From Agelas oroides (Eukaryota; Porifera; Demospongiae; Agelasida; Agelasidae), in contig OX422185.1 of assembly GCA_949130485.1 (NCBI GenBank), positions 16,309,011 through 16,373,010 on the forward strand: a stretch of DNA of 64,000 bases, in the 5' to 3' direction. Below the pieces are notes generated by a model, which saw nothing but the letters and a program-made list of their open reading frames with translations, did no database searches and had not been told where the DNA came from. A program made the position numbers and the translations under genes. Shown here piece by piece: positions 12,642 to 26,087 of the stretch (the first letter of the stretch is position 1; the number at the start of each line of letters is the position of its first letter).

Positions 12642-12945
12642 GGGAGAAATCCAGCCATTTATGTGTAAAACGGCAAAACAAGACTTTGTGGGACACAAGT
12701 CACTAACAACAGCTTCCCAAAGTTTTATTTCAAAAATATAATTTTTACTGGGACTGTTGTATTGCAATGTGGCATTGGCAAAAAATAATGGATGGTAAGA
12801 CGGGAGAAATCCAGTTTTGTAGACAGTACACGGTACAAGTGCTTGTGGGACTATATACAAGTCAGTAACGGTAGCTTTCCAAGGTTTCATATCAGAAATA
12901 TTTCATACTGGGCTCACTGTTACAATGTGGCATTGGCGAAGAGCA
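12642..12945. repeat. Degenerate two-copy tandem repeat, about 160-bp unit
   Basis: GGGAGAAATCCAG begins both copies (12642 and 12802). They share ordered blocks (TTGTGGGAC, CAAGTCA-TAAC, AGCTT-CCAA, CAATGTGGCATTGGC) with roughly 70-75 percent identity by eye. On the minus strand both read as similar peptides in one frame (12561-12890), which may be a by-product of the duplication. No known domain. Confidence 0.6.
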
Positions 12946-13772
12946 ATGGACCTAGTAGAGGGCGGAGCAGTGGCTTTCAATAGTAGCTTTTGAATGCCGA
13001 CAAGCCACTCTGAAAGGCTTAACAGACAAAGTGTTGGTCGAGTTCCATTTAGATCAAACGTACTGCTACTACACCAGCTTTATTCAAGTCTTGTGAGACC
13101 TCCTGGATCAAGGAACAGCTTGTAGAAGCAATTTTTGCCAATTCTGGTACCCTCTCCCGTCTATTCTGAAGTGACATAGTGCGCAATGCAAATGGAACTA
13201 GTAAAGGAACGTGTGAAAGACAGCCTACAATGTAAATCTGCCAAGGCCAAGACACCAACAATGAGAGTCAAGTATAATGACTATACACGTGATAAATGTG
13301 GTGTCCTCCAATATAACTCCACTTTGTAGCTCTCCATTGTGATCCTGACTCTGATAGTCAGTGCAGCTGCTCACCTATGCTCCCCCTACTTTGACATTCT
13401 TCAAGTATATTTTTATGCCCTGTCTGGGGCCAAGCCACCAAACTTGCAGACTGCAAATTGTTCCAGTTATGTGGTACTTCCAAATGGTGCATGATGTGAT
13501 TCGTTCTTGAAGGAACGCTGTGAAGTATGAAGTAACAATGGTGGAATAATTGAGTGACTGGAAATGACATTGCTTTGTAATTGCTGATGTAGTCTCAAAC
13601 CCAGACCGATCTTCAGGATGGTCTGGGTTCAAGACTATCGCAGACATTGTGCAACTGCCATCCAGTGAGATAGCCCTGCCACTGCTATTTGTATCTTGAA
13701 GTTGTAGAGGGGCTATGAACACACGTAAAAGGACCTGCCCATCACCAACAAAGAGATCAAACTAGTAACAAA
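12946..13772. other. No gene seen before unit 3
   Basis: Unassigned sequence. A 115-codon minus-strand frame (13375-13722) has no recognisable motif, no acceptable splice context and no internal repeats; not called as a gene. Confidence 0.35.
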
Positions 13773-13962
13773 CAGCCCACACAATTTATGACCGCTACCT
13801 TATATGATACATTGCTGTAAAGGCCAATGCGCGCAGAATCGTTTCTTGCTTGTCCCAATCAGGAATGCTTTTCCTGAGATATTTGGAATTTTGTCCTAAA
13901 TATAACAGCTCTGCACAAAAGCTGCTACCCATGAGTTGTGAATCTCATTATGATGCACTTAA

Positions 13963-14569
13963 CCCTTTAGGGCCGATAGCGGATATATCCGCGCAACTAA
14001 CATAGTACCGTTTTGTGGCTTCTTACTCGGCAGCGACGTGCGACAAAGAACTGACATTATTGCTGGTAATTTGTTGGTGCTTCCTCTCTCTGAAACTGTT
14101 ATAATAAGGGCGGGCTAAGGTACTGAGCATCAGAGCAAGCAGCTGTTTTGACAGAGATAAGTGTCCAACAAGAATATCGCTCGAATGGTACAAGTAAGAA
14201 GGCTTATCTTGCCTTCGTTTTACGCTTACCTGGAGTAACGCTCCTGATGTGAGTTGCTGTAACCCCGTTCTCTTCAGCAGCAAGGCTAACAGTGGCGGTG
14301 AACAAGAAAACAGATCGTTCTATCGAGCCATGACTTGCATGCTTACCGCGTGGCTATCTCGATGATCGCCCCACCCCTTACACCCCACCTCTTCCTGCCT
14401 AGGATGACAATCATTACAAATAACTACCGGGACATACCCCCGAGGTTTGGGCAAGTGCTAACTATTGCCGTAGGGCACGATAGAGATCGCTACGCGCAGT
14501 TTGAGTACAGTTACAAGCAGCTATATCACGTTGAGAAATTTTTCAAAATAAATATAGGCCCTAAAGAGG
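13963..14569. mobile_element. piggyBac-like MITE (about 607 bp) at a TTAA site
   Basis: Left boundary TTAA then CCCTTTAGGGCC; right boundary GGCCCTAAAGAGG then TAA. The paralogous site in unit 2 (about 6424) reads CACTTAAGTGACAC with no insertion, so the element sits at TTAA with the right copy decayed to GTAA. CCCTTT ends plus TTAA are typical of piggyBac. The internal frames of 86 and 106 codons do not resemble the piggyBac transposase; a non-autonomous derivative. Confidence 0.82.
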
Positions 14570-17035
14570 TAAGTGACACAACCTTGTGGTTTCCTGTGTG
14601 TAATCTAATTTGTAGTTCATCACACAAGGCTTCATTACTCTTACCCAGGGGGTAGGACAAGCTCTAAGAATCACGTAAATATATTCCATTCCATTCTTAG
14701 GTAGTATGCGGGGAAGTTTATGGAGATTTACAGAGATTAAAGAGGTAAGTGTTTGTAGCATTCAAGTATGCCGGGGGATCAGTGGGGATCCTGGTATAAA
14801 ATCTGACATGTGACAGATATGATGTAATTAGCTGTGTGAGTGGAATGGTAGGGTTTTTAGTTTTAATATTAACTGAAGTATATGCAGAGAATAGCTAAGG
14901 CAAAAATACTAATTTCTTTTGGACTTCACTTGACTAACAAAACTTTATTCTTACTATTAAAAATGACTTCTTTGAGCTTTGCTAAAATTGCAACAGCAAT
15001 GCAGAATGTTTTTGTCTCGACCTTCTTCAGCTGCACAAAGATAGAACTAACCTAAGCTTGCTATGGTGTGCTATAAATAGAAAGGATACAGAGTTACAGA
15101 GATTACAATATTTATAGAAAGTGAAAAATACAGGAGGTATGTGTAGTTACATGTAACATTTCAAGTACATTTTGTCACACTTGATCGGCAGGAACATGAA
15201 CAAAAGATGCATGTCATTTAAGCACGGTGATTGTTAGCTAGTTGTGTGAAGCCAAAGAATGTCAGTGCTGTTTTACGCTGTGGCACTAAGGTTCTTAGCG
15301 GTCAAGAAGTGGTGGCGCACTAACATATCATGTAGCACCGCAATCATTATAGTGAAAGTATTGGTGACACATTCATATATTCCATATAGTCTGAACTAAC
15401 TAAACTGAGGAGTGGTAGCTAGGGTGCAGTGTGAGCCGCACAGTTGCAGGATCTCTTTCATGCTTTGTTGGAGCCTTCTCTACACATGTAAATGACTAGA
15501 ACACAGTGACCTTTGACTGTGGTGTGGGCAATGCATCATGTATGGGTACAATCAGCAACCTACCTATGTTCAGTTATTTTCTGCTACCTTTTCCTCCTTA
15601 TATAATAAAATACAATGGACATTGTTGAGCTCCCATATTTTGTACTGCCAGAAACAAAAAGCCGGGCAGTGGCCAGGAAATGAGGCTACATTTACGCATC
15701 ATGCACGTACAGGTCTTTGTCGTTTATGCCATCTTCGCTGTTTGTATTTTGTCACTTTTTGCTTTTGTGAAAAATGGTAGTATTGGACATTGGGCTTGCT
15801 GCTGTGGGAAGAGGATGATGGTGGTGATACTCAAGCCACTCAACTTGTGGGAAAGTGTCCTCAGCCTCATCATTACTATGGCTTGGACTGCTACATTTGC
15901 CTACGTGTTGCACGACAGCACCTCCAGGTTGATGGTCCTAAAACATATCTCTGACACTAACAGTTGAACACATCTTGTTGAAATGTTCTGTCCTCATGTC
16001 TTAGGGGTTACTTCCATGTGCGCATTGATATTTACATACCTGTACTTGCCTGTGTATACATTTGTATGGATGCATATACAAATTGTGCACTGCAATGGAA
16101 ACATGGAATATTGGGTGAGAAGTTGATTAGTTGTTAGTCAGGACTCCTCCCAAATTTTATCTTTCCCAATGAATGTAATCAGCTATTATAGGGGTTAATG
16201 AGGTTTTGTGCTTGTTCTACACTCTAATAGGTGCCCACTCATTGAGAGCCAACAACAACTCAGTGCCACCAGTTACTGCTTGGAGCCCAAAAGACTAAGG
16301 TCAGTGATTAATGCAACCATACACATGTATTGGGTTTGTACTGTATAGCAAATATTTTTCACGAGGTGTAGTTTTCATGGTCAAGTTGGATTTGTAGAAA
16401 ATCAGACTGAAAAAATTTGTGGCTCATGTCCACATTTATGTAGTTCTACAAAAAGGTGTGTCTATGAACATGTCGCTGCTGCACTAATAGCCAACCTATG
16501 AAGGCAGTTACCACACTTTGTGCCCTGCCCTCAATGAAAGTTCAGTGGTACATGCAGTGCTTTGGACGTGGTGATGCAATCAAAATATGTGATGGATTAA
16601 TAATATTCTTTGATTTCTGTCCAGGACTGCCACATAGGTTGTTCCGAACTTTTACTCATGTTATGCTCCAATAGTTACCCATTGTGTTCCATTAACTACA
16701 CTTTATGCTCAAAGTGGGTGCAGTATTATGCAGCATCCTGTTTCAAGTACACCTTCCCCTCTTGGCTTACAGTTTGTTTCCTGCTGGTACATCCCTCCTG
16801 AGAATGATTGTCACTACTACACTAGACAGTGAAGAAACACCATTCTAATGAGCAAGCACACTAGCTTTAGTTCCATGAAATTTGGCATATGGATGCACTT
16901 TGTGCTCCTTCATGCATTACGCTTCTGTGTCCACAGCTAATGATTATGTGCAGGCAAAATGTGCACCTCTCTAAATACTAGGCCAGGTAAAGCATACGTA
17001 TGTGGCAGTCCTGGATAGAAACCAAACAACCAATT

Positions 17036-17180
17036 GTGTATTTCAATCGCAGTACCACATTCAAAAAACTGTAGTGCAGAACTTGAGGGTGCGCTGTGTA
17101 AATGTGTCTCGTATCAGTCCCTTCATGAAAGTTCTGCACTGCAACACTTCAATGTGGTACGTAACATGATTGAAATACAC
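17036..17180. repeat. 145-bp fold-back hairpin (copy in unit 3)
   Basis: GTGTATTTCAATC at the left pairs with GATTGAAATACAC at the right; the inner blocks GTACCACATT and GTGCAGAACTT also find complements (AATGTGGTAC, AAGTTCTGCAC). The stem is about 50 bp with bulges and a loop of about 35 nt. A tiny MITE or a hairpin-forming RNA are both possible; nothing shows transcription. Confidence 0.75.
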
Positions 17181-18930
17181 ACTGGAATAATGGTTGGGCC
17201 ACATATAGATATATAAGACACTTAATGTGGTCCCAGCCTTAGCGCACATTCATCAGGACTGAGTGCATAGACAGTTTGGTAGGAAGTCTGAGCATCCCTC
17301 ATGATGCAGGTTGAACTTGACAAAAATTTTTATAGTAAGGTGTTCTGTTAGCAAATGCCTCTAAGCTCCCAGTTGGTGCAAACATGCACATGCCACTAGA
17401 TTCTTGACACAGGGTCATGGTCCTTGTCCAGTCATGGTCACTTTGTGAATGAAGGATTGAATATACTGAGGTTTCACGCAGGCCTCAGGCTTCCCATACA
17501 TTTTATTCCACTTACAAAATCAGATTAGCAATTACAAGTAGTCAACTAAAAGTTGTACCTCTGTAGCTAGCATTGTGTCTCTCTTCATAGGCGTTAAGAA
17601 AACGTGGCCAATAAGTCAGTTTTGCGATTGAGTCAATCGACAACCATCATGGCTCAGCTTGTGTAAACTATTATTACTCAACAGCTCACAATACAGCTGT
17701 CATTTAGTTGGAGTAGGAAGTGCCAGGAACTTCCCGGGAATTTACTGAACAATATCATGAATTTGCTCCATCATAACTGCAAAAGCACTTGGAGTTTGAC
17801 TAAGTTATACGAGTATTGTGTAGTCGGAGTGGGAAAAAATGTGTCCAGAAATTTATGGAGCAGTTGGCCGTTCTGCCCCTAGTTGTGTGCCAAATCAAAA
17901 ATCGATCACAGCTGAGAGTGGTCACTAGGACTCTTGCACAAGTGCTTGTATCTCAGAGAATACGATAGCTATGGAGATTGGACATTTTGTAAGTTATAGC
18001 AAAGAGCCGGAAGGGCTATGGTTGCGCTTTCTTAGCGTGTTCTGTACCATGTCTACGTTTGAGCCTGTGAAGCCATTTTTCCGATATTGTACGCTTTGTA
18101 TCTACTGTGAGACTTGAGCTTTTGGCTTCTAACTCGAATATGTTATAGTGCTGAATGTACTGTGAAGATCGTGTTCTAGCTCCACGTTGCCCCTAGTTGT
18201 GCAGTAAATCAAAAATGACTCAGGATTGCACTTTTGTCTTGTAAGTGAACGTAATCTGTACCGCCGTATGCAGCACCTAGCAGGTACAGTGACACTATGA
18301 ACTTACACTTGGCAGCCCTCACAACACAATGTGTAAGTATCATTTCGATCCAAGTTTGCTACTACGAAATACAGCGCTTATTACGTATTCATCTAGAATT
18401 TGATGACGTCACATGGTTATGCAGGTGGAATCAATTTTAAGGTTTGCGAGTAGACTGTAAGGTGAAACTGAAATCTCATGATTGGCAAAACTTTTCTAAC
18501 ACTGACTCCCGTGGTAATGTTTTCACTTTTAAGATACTGACAGTCTCGTGAGCCTGGCTCACGAGATCAAAGCAGGCCACAGCCAGCTTCCAGTCACTAA
18601 AAACACTGAAGCATGAACATACTCGTTACTGTTGCAACAAAGTGGGATGGCCATGGCTGCTGTATTTAAGACACGTAACTGATACTGAGCTTGCAACATT
18701 ACCCCAACGAATTCTTACTACATACTCAAGAAGTGTTGTTATATAAATTTGCTGTAAAAATAGATTTCAAATACTCACTTGAGATATTCAAGCTTTGTGC
18801 AGTGTTTGAGTCCAATTGCTATCGCCTCACATCCTTGTGGACCAATTTGATTGTTTTGAAGGCTGTGGAGAGAGACATAAAACAAGGTTCAATCTTAAAA
18901 TTACCAATTGCTCTTTTTTAAACCATAATG

Positions 18931-19287
18931 TTAAAGGATTCTGACACTCACACACCTCCATGATTTCATGACACAAATGCAAACATGTTTGCAAGACATA
19001 CAGAAGGAGCATGGCCAGTGTTTACTTGTGCTCAAATAATTGCTGCATCCTGTGCAGCTGCCAAGTGCTATTTGTTTATGACTGTAGCTATTCTTGGCTT
19101 CTTTACGCCAGCGTTTGCTTCTTGTAGTTCTCTCTCTGTGAGGGAAGGGGCCTTCGTGGGAACCGCTGGACGAAAATACTTGAGTAACGCCATAGTCTAG
19201 TCCACTTGACACTAGTTTACGCTCGCCTTGCGATCGATCGACGATGTCGACTGATTGACGTCTTGTGCCCGGACGCTTGGGCACCAA
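18931..19287 (-). other. Conserved 118-codon frame, unsupported
   Basis: Minus-strand frame repeated exactly in unit 4 (25336-25692). One stretch, LGSCTGCSNYLSTSKHW, has a related version encoded near 48445-48500 on the plus strand (LGSCSGCSNYLTTSTHC), so this patch belongs to a dispersed repeat. The upstream part is CpG-rich (GATCGATCGACGATGTCGAC). It could be a decayed coding repeat or chance. No known domain is recognised and I do not call a gene. Confidence 0.2.
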
Positions 19288-19289
19288 TT

Positions 19290-19397
19290 AGGTATTTTGG
19301 ACAAAAATTTGGCGGAATTTAATTTGGCGGTTCGCTTGTCGGACCGCCAATCCGCCAAATTTAAGTCTGCGCCAAATTTTCCGCCCATACGGTAGAT
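19290..19397. mobile_element. Remnant of a TACCGTA-end, GGCGG-rich fold-back
   Basis: TTTGGCGGAATTTAATTTGG pairs imperfectly with the downstream CCGCCAATCCGCCAAATTTAAG region, and the right end reads CGCCCATACGGTA, the complement of the TACCGTA terminus seen elsewhere. The left terminus is degenerate. Duplicated at 25695-25802 in unit 4. Confidence 0.5.
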
Positions 19398-19450
19398 AAA
19401 TCCGGACAGTGAATGTTCTCACCTTTAAACATTCAAGCTATTCGAGACCT

Positions 19451-19682
19451 GTACTGACTGAAAGGGATCAGAAAAGCAGCAGCCTGAGGGCAAGTGTGCT
19501 GCAAAACAAGTGTCTGCACTCTAATTAGAACAGCCACATATCGTTACGTGCATATACCTACATCTACAAGTACCATCACCATTTGTTTCTTTGATTGTGG
19601 CCAGAGTGCAGACACTTGTTTTGACACCAAGCGATGCACTTACCCTCAGGCTGCTGCTTTCCTGATTCCTTTAAGTCAACAC
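19451..19682. mobile_element. 232-bp fold-back element, copy 1
   Basis: The arms of about 85 bp are inverted repeats: GTACTGACTGAAAGG pairs with CCTTTAAGTCAACAC, then GCAGCAGCCTGAGGG with CCCTCAGGCTGCTGC, then ACAAGTGTCTGCACTCT with AGAGTGCAGACACTTGT. An identical-length copy is at 25856-26087, and an inverted, diverged copy lies at about 26543-26808. Confidence 0.8.
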
Positions 19683-20911
19683 ATGTGTGTATATCACCTT
19701 CCACTTATGCCTACATATCGCTTGTTAGTAACTTGATACTTGTGAAACCTGTAGCTGTTGGTAAAACATTCAGGCAAACTTTCCTGGCTCAATCACCAGT
19801 ACTGGCCCCCCGCTGGCCAAATATTGTGTGGGCACTTTGCCGTCATTACAAAATCATGCCCACAACCACGTCCACCATTTCTGGTTTGTGATGTAGGAGT
19901 GGTACCAGGTCTTCTCCAGATTTATCTTCACAACTGCGAGATAAAACCTTGGAATGACCTGGGAACGTAGCTAGCCATGTACAACGAGAACCAATCAAAT
20001 GTCAACTGAACTGACCACACATTTTATGATTGGCTAAATAGTTGTTCCTAATTTCATGTTGAGACATTGTGATAGACTAATTAGTGCCTAAAGTAGCAAG
20101 AGTAGTTGTTGGTATAGCTGTTGTACTGAGGCTGTAGGAAGAATATAAGAAATACCTGTCCAAACATGCTCCAAAGGGATGACATGCGATGCGTGCCATA
20201 GTCTGGAGTGATCTTGGGGCATGCACCTACCCTCCCTTCCCACCTTCTTGGCTGAACAACTAGTTATAAGATGTGCACTTTCCAACACCCAACCTATTCT
20301 TTTCTTGTTTGAAGGTCTAGTTTGTAGTTCTTCAAGAAGCAGCAGTAAGCAGAAACAATATTTAGAATTTGGCTTCTACAAGGCTTCATTACTCTTACCC
20401 AGGGGGGGTAGGACAAGCTCTAAGAATCACGTAAAAAAATTACATTCCATTCTTGGCTGTGCGGAAAGTTTATAGAGATTTACAGAGATTAAACAAGTAA
20501 GTGCTTGTAGCATCCAAGTATGCTGGGGGATCAGTGGGGATCCTGGTATAAATTCTGTTCATGAGGCTCTATGCCATGTATGGTGGTTATTGCAGTTCCA
20601 CAAATTTCTGTCATGTGACAGATATGATGTAATTAACTGTGTGAGTGAAATTGTAAAGTTTTTAGCTTTAATATTAACTGAAGCATATATGCAGAGAATT
20701 TCTTTCGGACTTCACTTAACAAAACTTTATTCTTACTATTAAAACTGACTTCTTTGAGCTTTGCTAAAATTGCAACAGCAACGCAGAATGTTTTTGACTC
20801 GACCTTCTTCAGCTGCACAAAGATAGAACTAACCTAAGCTTGCTATGGTGTGCTATAAATAGAAAGGATACAGAATTACAGAGATTACAGTATTTATAGA
20901 AAGTGAAAAAT

Positions 20912-21541
20912 GTGACCCGCTGAGCGAAAACCCAGCACATTGCGCAAATATTGAATTTGATTTAGGGACGCTTTTATCCTTACAGGTAGTTTCCCAGCTA
21001 AACTCAGAATATTATACCAACGTGTTACAGGGGGCTTGGACTGTATCATACTGAATTATGAAGCTCGGCTCTGCTACTAAAAAGACGATATAAGCTCGAA
21101 CTCACAGGCAGGCCAGTGAAATATGGGAACGCATTGCTATGGACAGCTTGACACGTTTTTCAAAAAGCGCGATTTTACCAGCTTCCAGTCCGTATATGGT
21201 TGTCTTTCATTCTATAGACACAATGTAAGCCCAACCGCTGGCTTTCCCAACTGTCTTTGCCGACTTCCAAGCTGCTTTTTTACAAGAAAACATGTAAATT
21301 TACGTAACACGATAGTATATGGAGACATTAAAATTTACCGTAGCGACGTAAAAACATTGCATTTTCTCGAAAAGTTGCGTTCCACATCTGCTACGCATTG
21401 CGCTCTGTAGCTTGGGAACCAAGCAACCGATCGCTTCCATTTTTTTCCTGCCGCACAATTACACATTGGTATACCGATTTCCGATCTTATCTCGATTTTC
21501 ATAAAATGCGCAATGTGCCGGGTTTTCGCTCAGCGGGTCAC
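20912..21541. mobile_element. 630-bp TIR MITE, copy in unit 4
   Basis: Same length and ends as 3892-4521 and the same insertion point, with only a few base differences. It was therefore present before units 1 and 4 were copied from each other, not inserted twice. Confidence 0.9.
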
Positions 21542-23440
21542 AAATACACGAGGTATGTGTAGCTACATGTAACGTTTCAAGTACACTTTGTCACAGTTGA
21601 TCAGGCAGGAACATGAATAAAAGATGCATGTCATTTAAGCACACGGTGATTGTCAGCTAGTTGTGTGAAGCCAAAGAATGTCAGTGCTGTTTTACGCTGT
21701 GGCACTAAGGTTCTTAGCTGTCAAGAAGTGGTGGCGCACTAACATATCATGTAGCACCCCAATCATTATAGTGATGACACATTCGTATATTCCGTATAGT
21801 CTGACCTAATAAACTGAGGAGTGGTAGCGAGGGTGCAGTGTGAGCCGCACAGTTGCAGGATCTTTTTCATGCTTTGTTGGAGCCTTCTCTACACATGTAA
21901 ATGACTAGAACACTGCGACCTTTGACTGTGGTGTGGGTGATGCATCATGTATGGGCGCAATCAACAACCTACCTACCTATGTTCAGTTATTTTCTGCTAC
22001 CTTATATAATAAAATACAATGAACAGTGTTGAGCTCCCATATTTTGTACTGCCAGAAACAAAAAGCTGGGCAGTGGGCAGGAAACGTGGCTACATTTACG
22101 CATCATGCACATACAGGTCTTCGTCGTTCGTACCATCTTCGCTGTTTGTATTTTGTCACTTTTCACTCTTGTGAAAAATGGTAGTATTGGACATTGGGCT
22201 TGCTGCTGTGGGAAGAGGATGATGGTGGTGATACTCAAGCCCCTCAGCTTGTGGGAAAGTGTCCTCAGCCTCATCATTACTATGGCTTGGACCGTTATGT
22301 TTGCCTATATGTTGCACGACAGCACCTCCAGGTTGACGGTCCTAAAACATATCTCTCACACTAACAGTTGAACACATCTTGTTAAAAATGTTCTATCCTC
22401 ATGTCTTAGGAGTTACTTCCATGTGCGCATTGATATTTACATACCTGTACCCTCCTGCGCATGCATTTGTATGGATGCATATACAAATTGTGCACTGCAA
22501 TGGAAACATGTATTATTGGGTGAGAAGTTGATTAGTTGTTAGTCAAGACTCTTCCCAAATTTTATCTTTCCCAATGAATGTAATCAGCTATAGGGGTTAA
22601 TGAGGTTTTGTGCTTGTTCTACACTCTAATAGGTGCCCACTCATTGAAAGCCAACAACAACTCAGTGCCACCAGTTACTGCTTGGAGCCCAAAAGACTAA
22701 GGTCAGTGATTAATGCAACCATACACATGTATTGGGTTTGTACTGTATAGCAAATTGTTTTTACAAGGTGTAGTTTTCATGGTCAAGTTGGATTTGTAGA
22801 AAATCAGACTGAAAAAATTTGTGGCTCATGTCCACATTTATGTAGTTCTACAAAAAGGTGTGTCTATGAACATGTCGCTGCTGCACTAATAGCCAACCTA
22901 TGAAGGCAGTTACCACACTTTGTGCCCTGCCCTCAATGAAAGTTCAGTGGTACATGCAGTGCTTTGGACGTGGTGATGCAATCAAAATATGTGATGGATT
23001 AATAATATTCTTTGATTTCTGTCCAGGACTGCCACATACGTAGGTTATTCTGAACTTTTTCTCATGTTATGCTCCAATAGTTACCCATTGTGTTGTTAAC
23101 TACACTTTATGCTCAAAGTGGCTGCCGTATTATGCAGCATCCTGTTTCAAGTACACCTTCCCCTCTTGGCTTACAGTTTGTTTCCTGCTAGTACATCCCT
23201 CCTGAGAATGATTGTCACTACTACACTAGGCAGTGCAGAAACACCATTCTAATGAGCAAGCACACTAGCTTTAGTTCCATGAAATTTGGCATATGGATGC
23301 ACTTTGTGCTCCTTCATGCATTACGCTTCTGTGTCCACAGCTAATGATTATGTGCAGGCAAAATGTGCACCTCTCTAAATACTAGGCCAGTGTAAAGCAT
23401 ACGTATGTGGCAGTCCTGGATAGAAACCAAACAACCAATT

Positions 23441-23585
23441 GTGTATTTCAATCGCAGTACCACATTCAAAAAACTGTAGTGCAGAACTTGAGGGTGCGCT
23501 GTGTAAATGTGTCTCGTATCAGTCCCTTCATGAAAGTTCTGCACTGCAACACTTCAATGTGGTACGTAACATGATTGAAATACAC
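23441..23585. repeat. 145-bp fold-back hairpin (copy in unit 4)
   Basis: Duplicate of 17036-17180 with no base difference seen by eye. The pairing is retained. Confidence 0.75.
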
Positions 23586-25855
23586 ACTGGAATAATGGTT
23601 GGGCCACATATAGATATATAAGACACTTAATGTGGTCCCAGCCTTAGCGCACATTCATCAGGACTGAGTGCATAGACAGTTTGGTAGGAAGTCCGAGCAT
23701 CCCTCATGATGCAGGTTGAACTTGACAAAAATTTTTATAGTAAGGTGTTCTGTTAGCAAATGCCTCTAAGCTCCCAGTTGGTGTAAACATGCACATGCCA
23801 CTAGATTCTTGACACAGGGTCATGGTCCTTGTCCAGTCATGGTCACTTTGTGAATGAAGGATTGAATATACTGAGGTTTCACGCAGGCCTCAGGCTTCCC
23901 ATACATTTTATTCCACTTACAAAATCAGATTAGCAATTACAAGTAGTCAACTAAAAGTTGTACCTCTGTAGCTAGCATTGTGTCTCTCTTCATAGGCGTT
24001 AAGAAAACGTGGCCAATAAGTCAGTTTTGCGATTGAGTCAATCGACAACCATCATGGCTCAGCTTGTGTAAACTATTAGCACCCAACAGCTCACAATACA
24101 GCTGTCATTTAGTTGGAGTAGGAAGTGCCAGGAACTTCCCGGGAATTTACTGAACAATATCATGAATTTGCTCCATCATAACTGCAAAAGCACTTGGAGT
24201 TTGACTAAGTTATACGAGTATTGTGTAGTCGGAGTGGGAAAAAACGTGTCCAGAAATTTATGGAGCAGTTGGCCGTTCTGCCCCTAGTTGTGTGCCAAAT
24301 CAAAAATCGATCACAGCTGAGAGTGGTCACTAGGACTCTTGCACAAGTGCTTGTATCTCAGAGAATACGATAGCTATGGAGATTGGACATTTTGTAAGTT
24401 ATAGCAAAGAGCCGGAAGGGCTATGGTTGCGCTTTCTTAGCGTGTTCTGTACCATGTCTACGTTTGAGCCTGTGAAGCCATTTTTCCGATATTGTACGCT
24501 TTGTATCTACTGTGAGACTTGAGCTTTTGGCTTCTAACTCGAATATGTTGTAGTGCTGAATGTACTGTGAAGATCGTGTTCTAGCTCCACGTTGCCCCTA
24601 GTTGTGCAGTAAATCAAAAATGACTCAGGATTGCACTTTTGTGTTGTAAGTGAACGTAATCTGTACCGCCGTATGCAGCACATAGCAGGTACAGTGACAC
24701 TATGAACTTACACTTGGCAGCCCTCACAACACAATGTGTAAGTATCATTTCGATCCAAGTTTGCTACTACGAAATACAGCGCTTATTACGTATTCATCTA
24801 GAATTTGATGACGTCACATGGTTATGCAGGTGGAATCAATTTTAAGGTTTGCGAGTAGACTGTAAGGTGAAACTGAAATCTCATGATTGGCAAAACTTTT
24901 CTAACACTGACTCCCGTGGTAATGTTTTCACTTTTAAGATACTGACAGTCTCGTGAGCCTGGCTCACGTGATCAAAGCAGGCCACAGCCAGCTTCCAGTC
25001 ACTAAAAACACTGAAGCATGAACATACTCGTTACTGTTGCAACAAAGTGGGATGGCCATGGCTGCTGCATTTAAGACACGTAACTGATACTGAGCTTGCA
25101 ACATTACCCCAACGAATTCTTACTACATACTCAAGAAGTGTTGTTATATAAATTTGCTGTAAAAATAGATTTCAAATACTCACTTGAGATATTCAAGCTT
25201 TGTGCAGTGTTTGAGTCCAATTGCTATCGCCTCACATCCTTGTGGACCAATTTGATTGTTTTGAAGGCTGTGGAGAGAGACATAAAACAAGGTTCAATCT
25301 TAAAATTACCAATTGCTCTTTTTTAAACCATAATGTTAAAGGATTCTGACACTCACACACCTCCATGATTTCATGACACAAATGCAAACATGTTTGCAAG
25401 ACATACAGAAGGAGCATGGCCAGTGTTTACTTGTGCTCAAATAATTGCTGCATCCTGTGCAGCTGCCAAGTGCTATTTGTTTATGACTGTAGCTATTCTT
25501 GGCTTCTTTACGCCAGCGTTTGCTTCTTGTAGTTCTCTCTCTGTGAGGGAAGGGGCCTTCGTGGGAACCGCTGGACGAAAATACTTGAGTAACGCCATAG
25601 TCTAGTCCACTTGACACTAGTTTACGCTCGCCTTGCGATCGATCGACGATGTCGACTGATTGACGTCTTGTGCCCGGACGCTTGGGCACCAATTAGGTAT
25701 TTTGGACAAAAATTTGGCGGAATTTAATTTGGCGGTTCACTTGTCGGACCGCCAATCCGCCAAATTTAAGTCTGCGCCAAATTTTCCGCCCATACGGTAG
25801 ATAAATCCGGACAGTGAATGTTCTCACCTTTAAACATTCAAGCTATTCGAGACCT

Positions 25856-26087
25856 GTACTGACTGAAAGGGATCAGAAAAGCAGCAGCCTGAGGGCAAGT
25901 GTGCTGCAAAACAAGTGTCTGCACTCTAATTAGAACAGCCACATATCGTTACGTGCATATACCTACATCTACAAGTACCATCACCATTTGTTTCTTTGAT
26001 TGTGGCCAGAGTGCAGAAACTTGTTTTGACACCAAGCGATGCACTTACCCTCAGGCTGCTGCTTTCCTGATTCCTTTAAGTCAACAC
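25856..26087. mobile_element. 232-bp fold-back element, copy 2
   Basis: Unit-4 copy of 19451-19682; same inverted arms, very few substitutions. Confidence 0.8.

Larger units (their letters stand above)
13773..20105 (+). repeat. Segmental duplication unit 3 (about 6.3 kb)
   Basis: It begins within the segment (its left edge matches 6240 of unit 2, not the usual first base) and continues to 20105, where unit 4 follows directly. Its first 2.2 kb is only moderately similar to units 1 and 4, but 16020-20066 is almost identical to 22425-26469. It carries a piggyBac-like MITE at 13963-14569 and lacks the 630-bp MITE. No supported gene: frames shared with unit 4 are conserved merely because the copies are recent. 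Confidence 0.9.

Noticed and set aside
12561-12890. Minus-strand 109-codon protein with two similar halves
   Set aside because: Similarity is explained by the degenerate 160-bp DNA duplication; no known domain or splice support.
14335-14655. 106-codon plus-strand frame as a gene
   Set aside because: Most of it lies inside the piggyBac-like MITE and it runs out over the right boundary; no domain.
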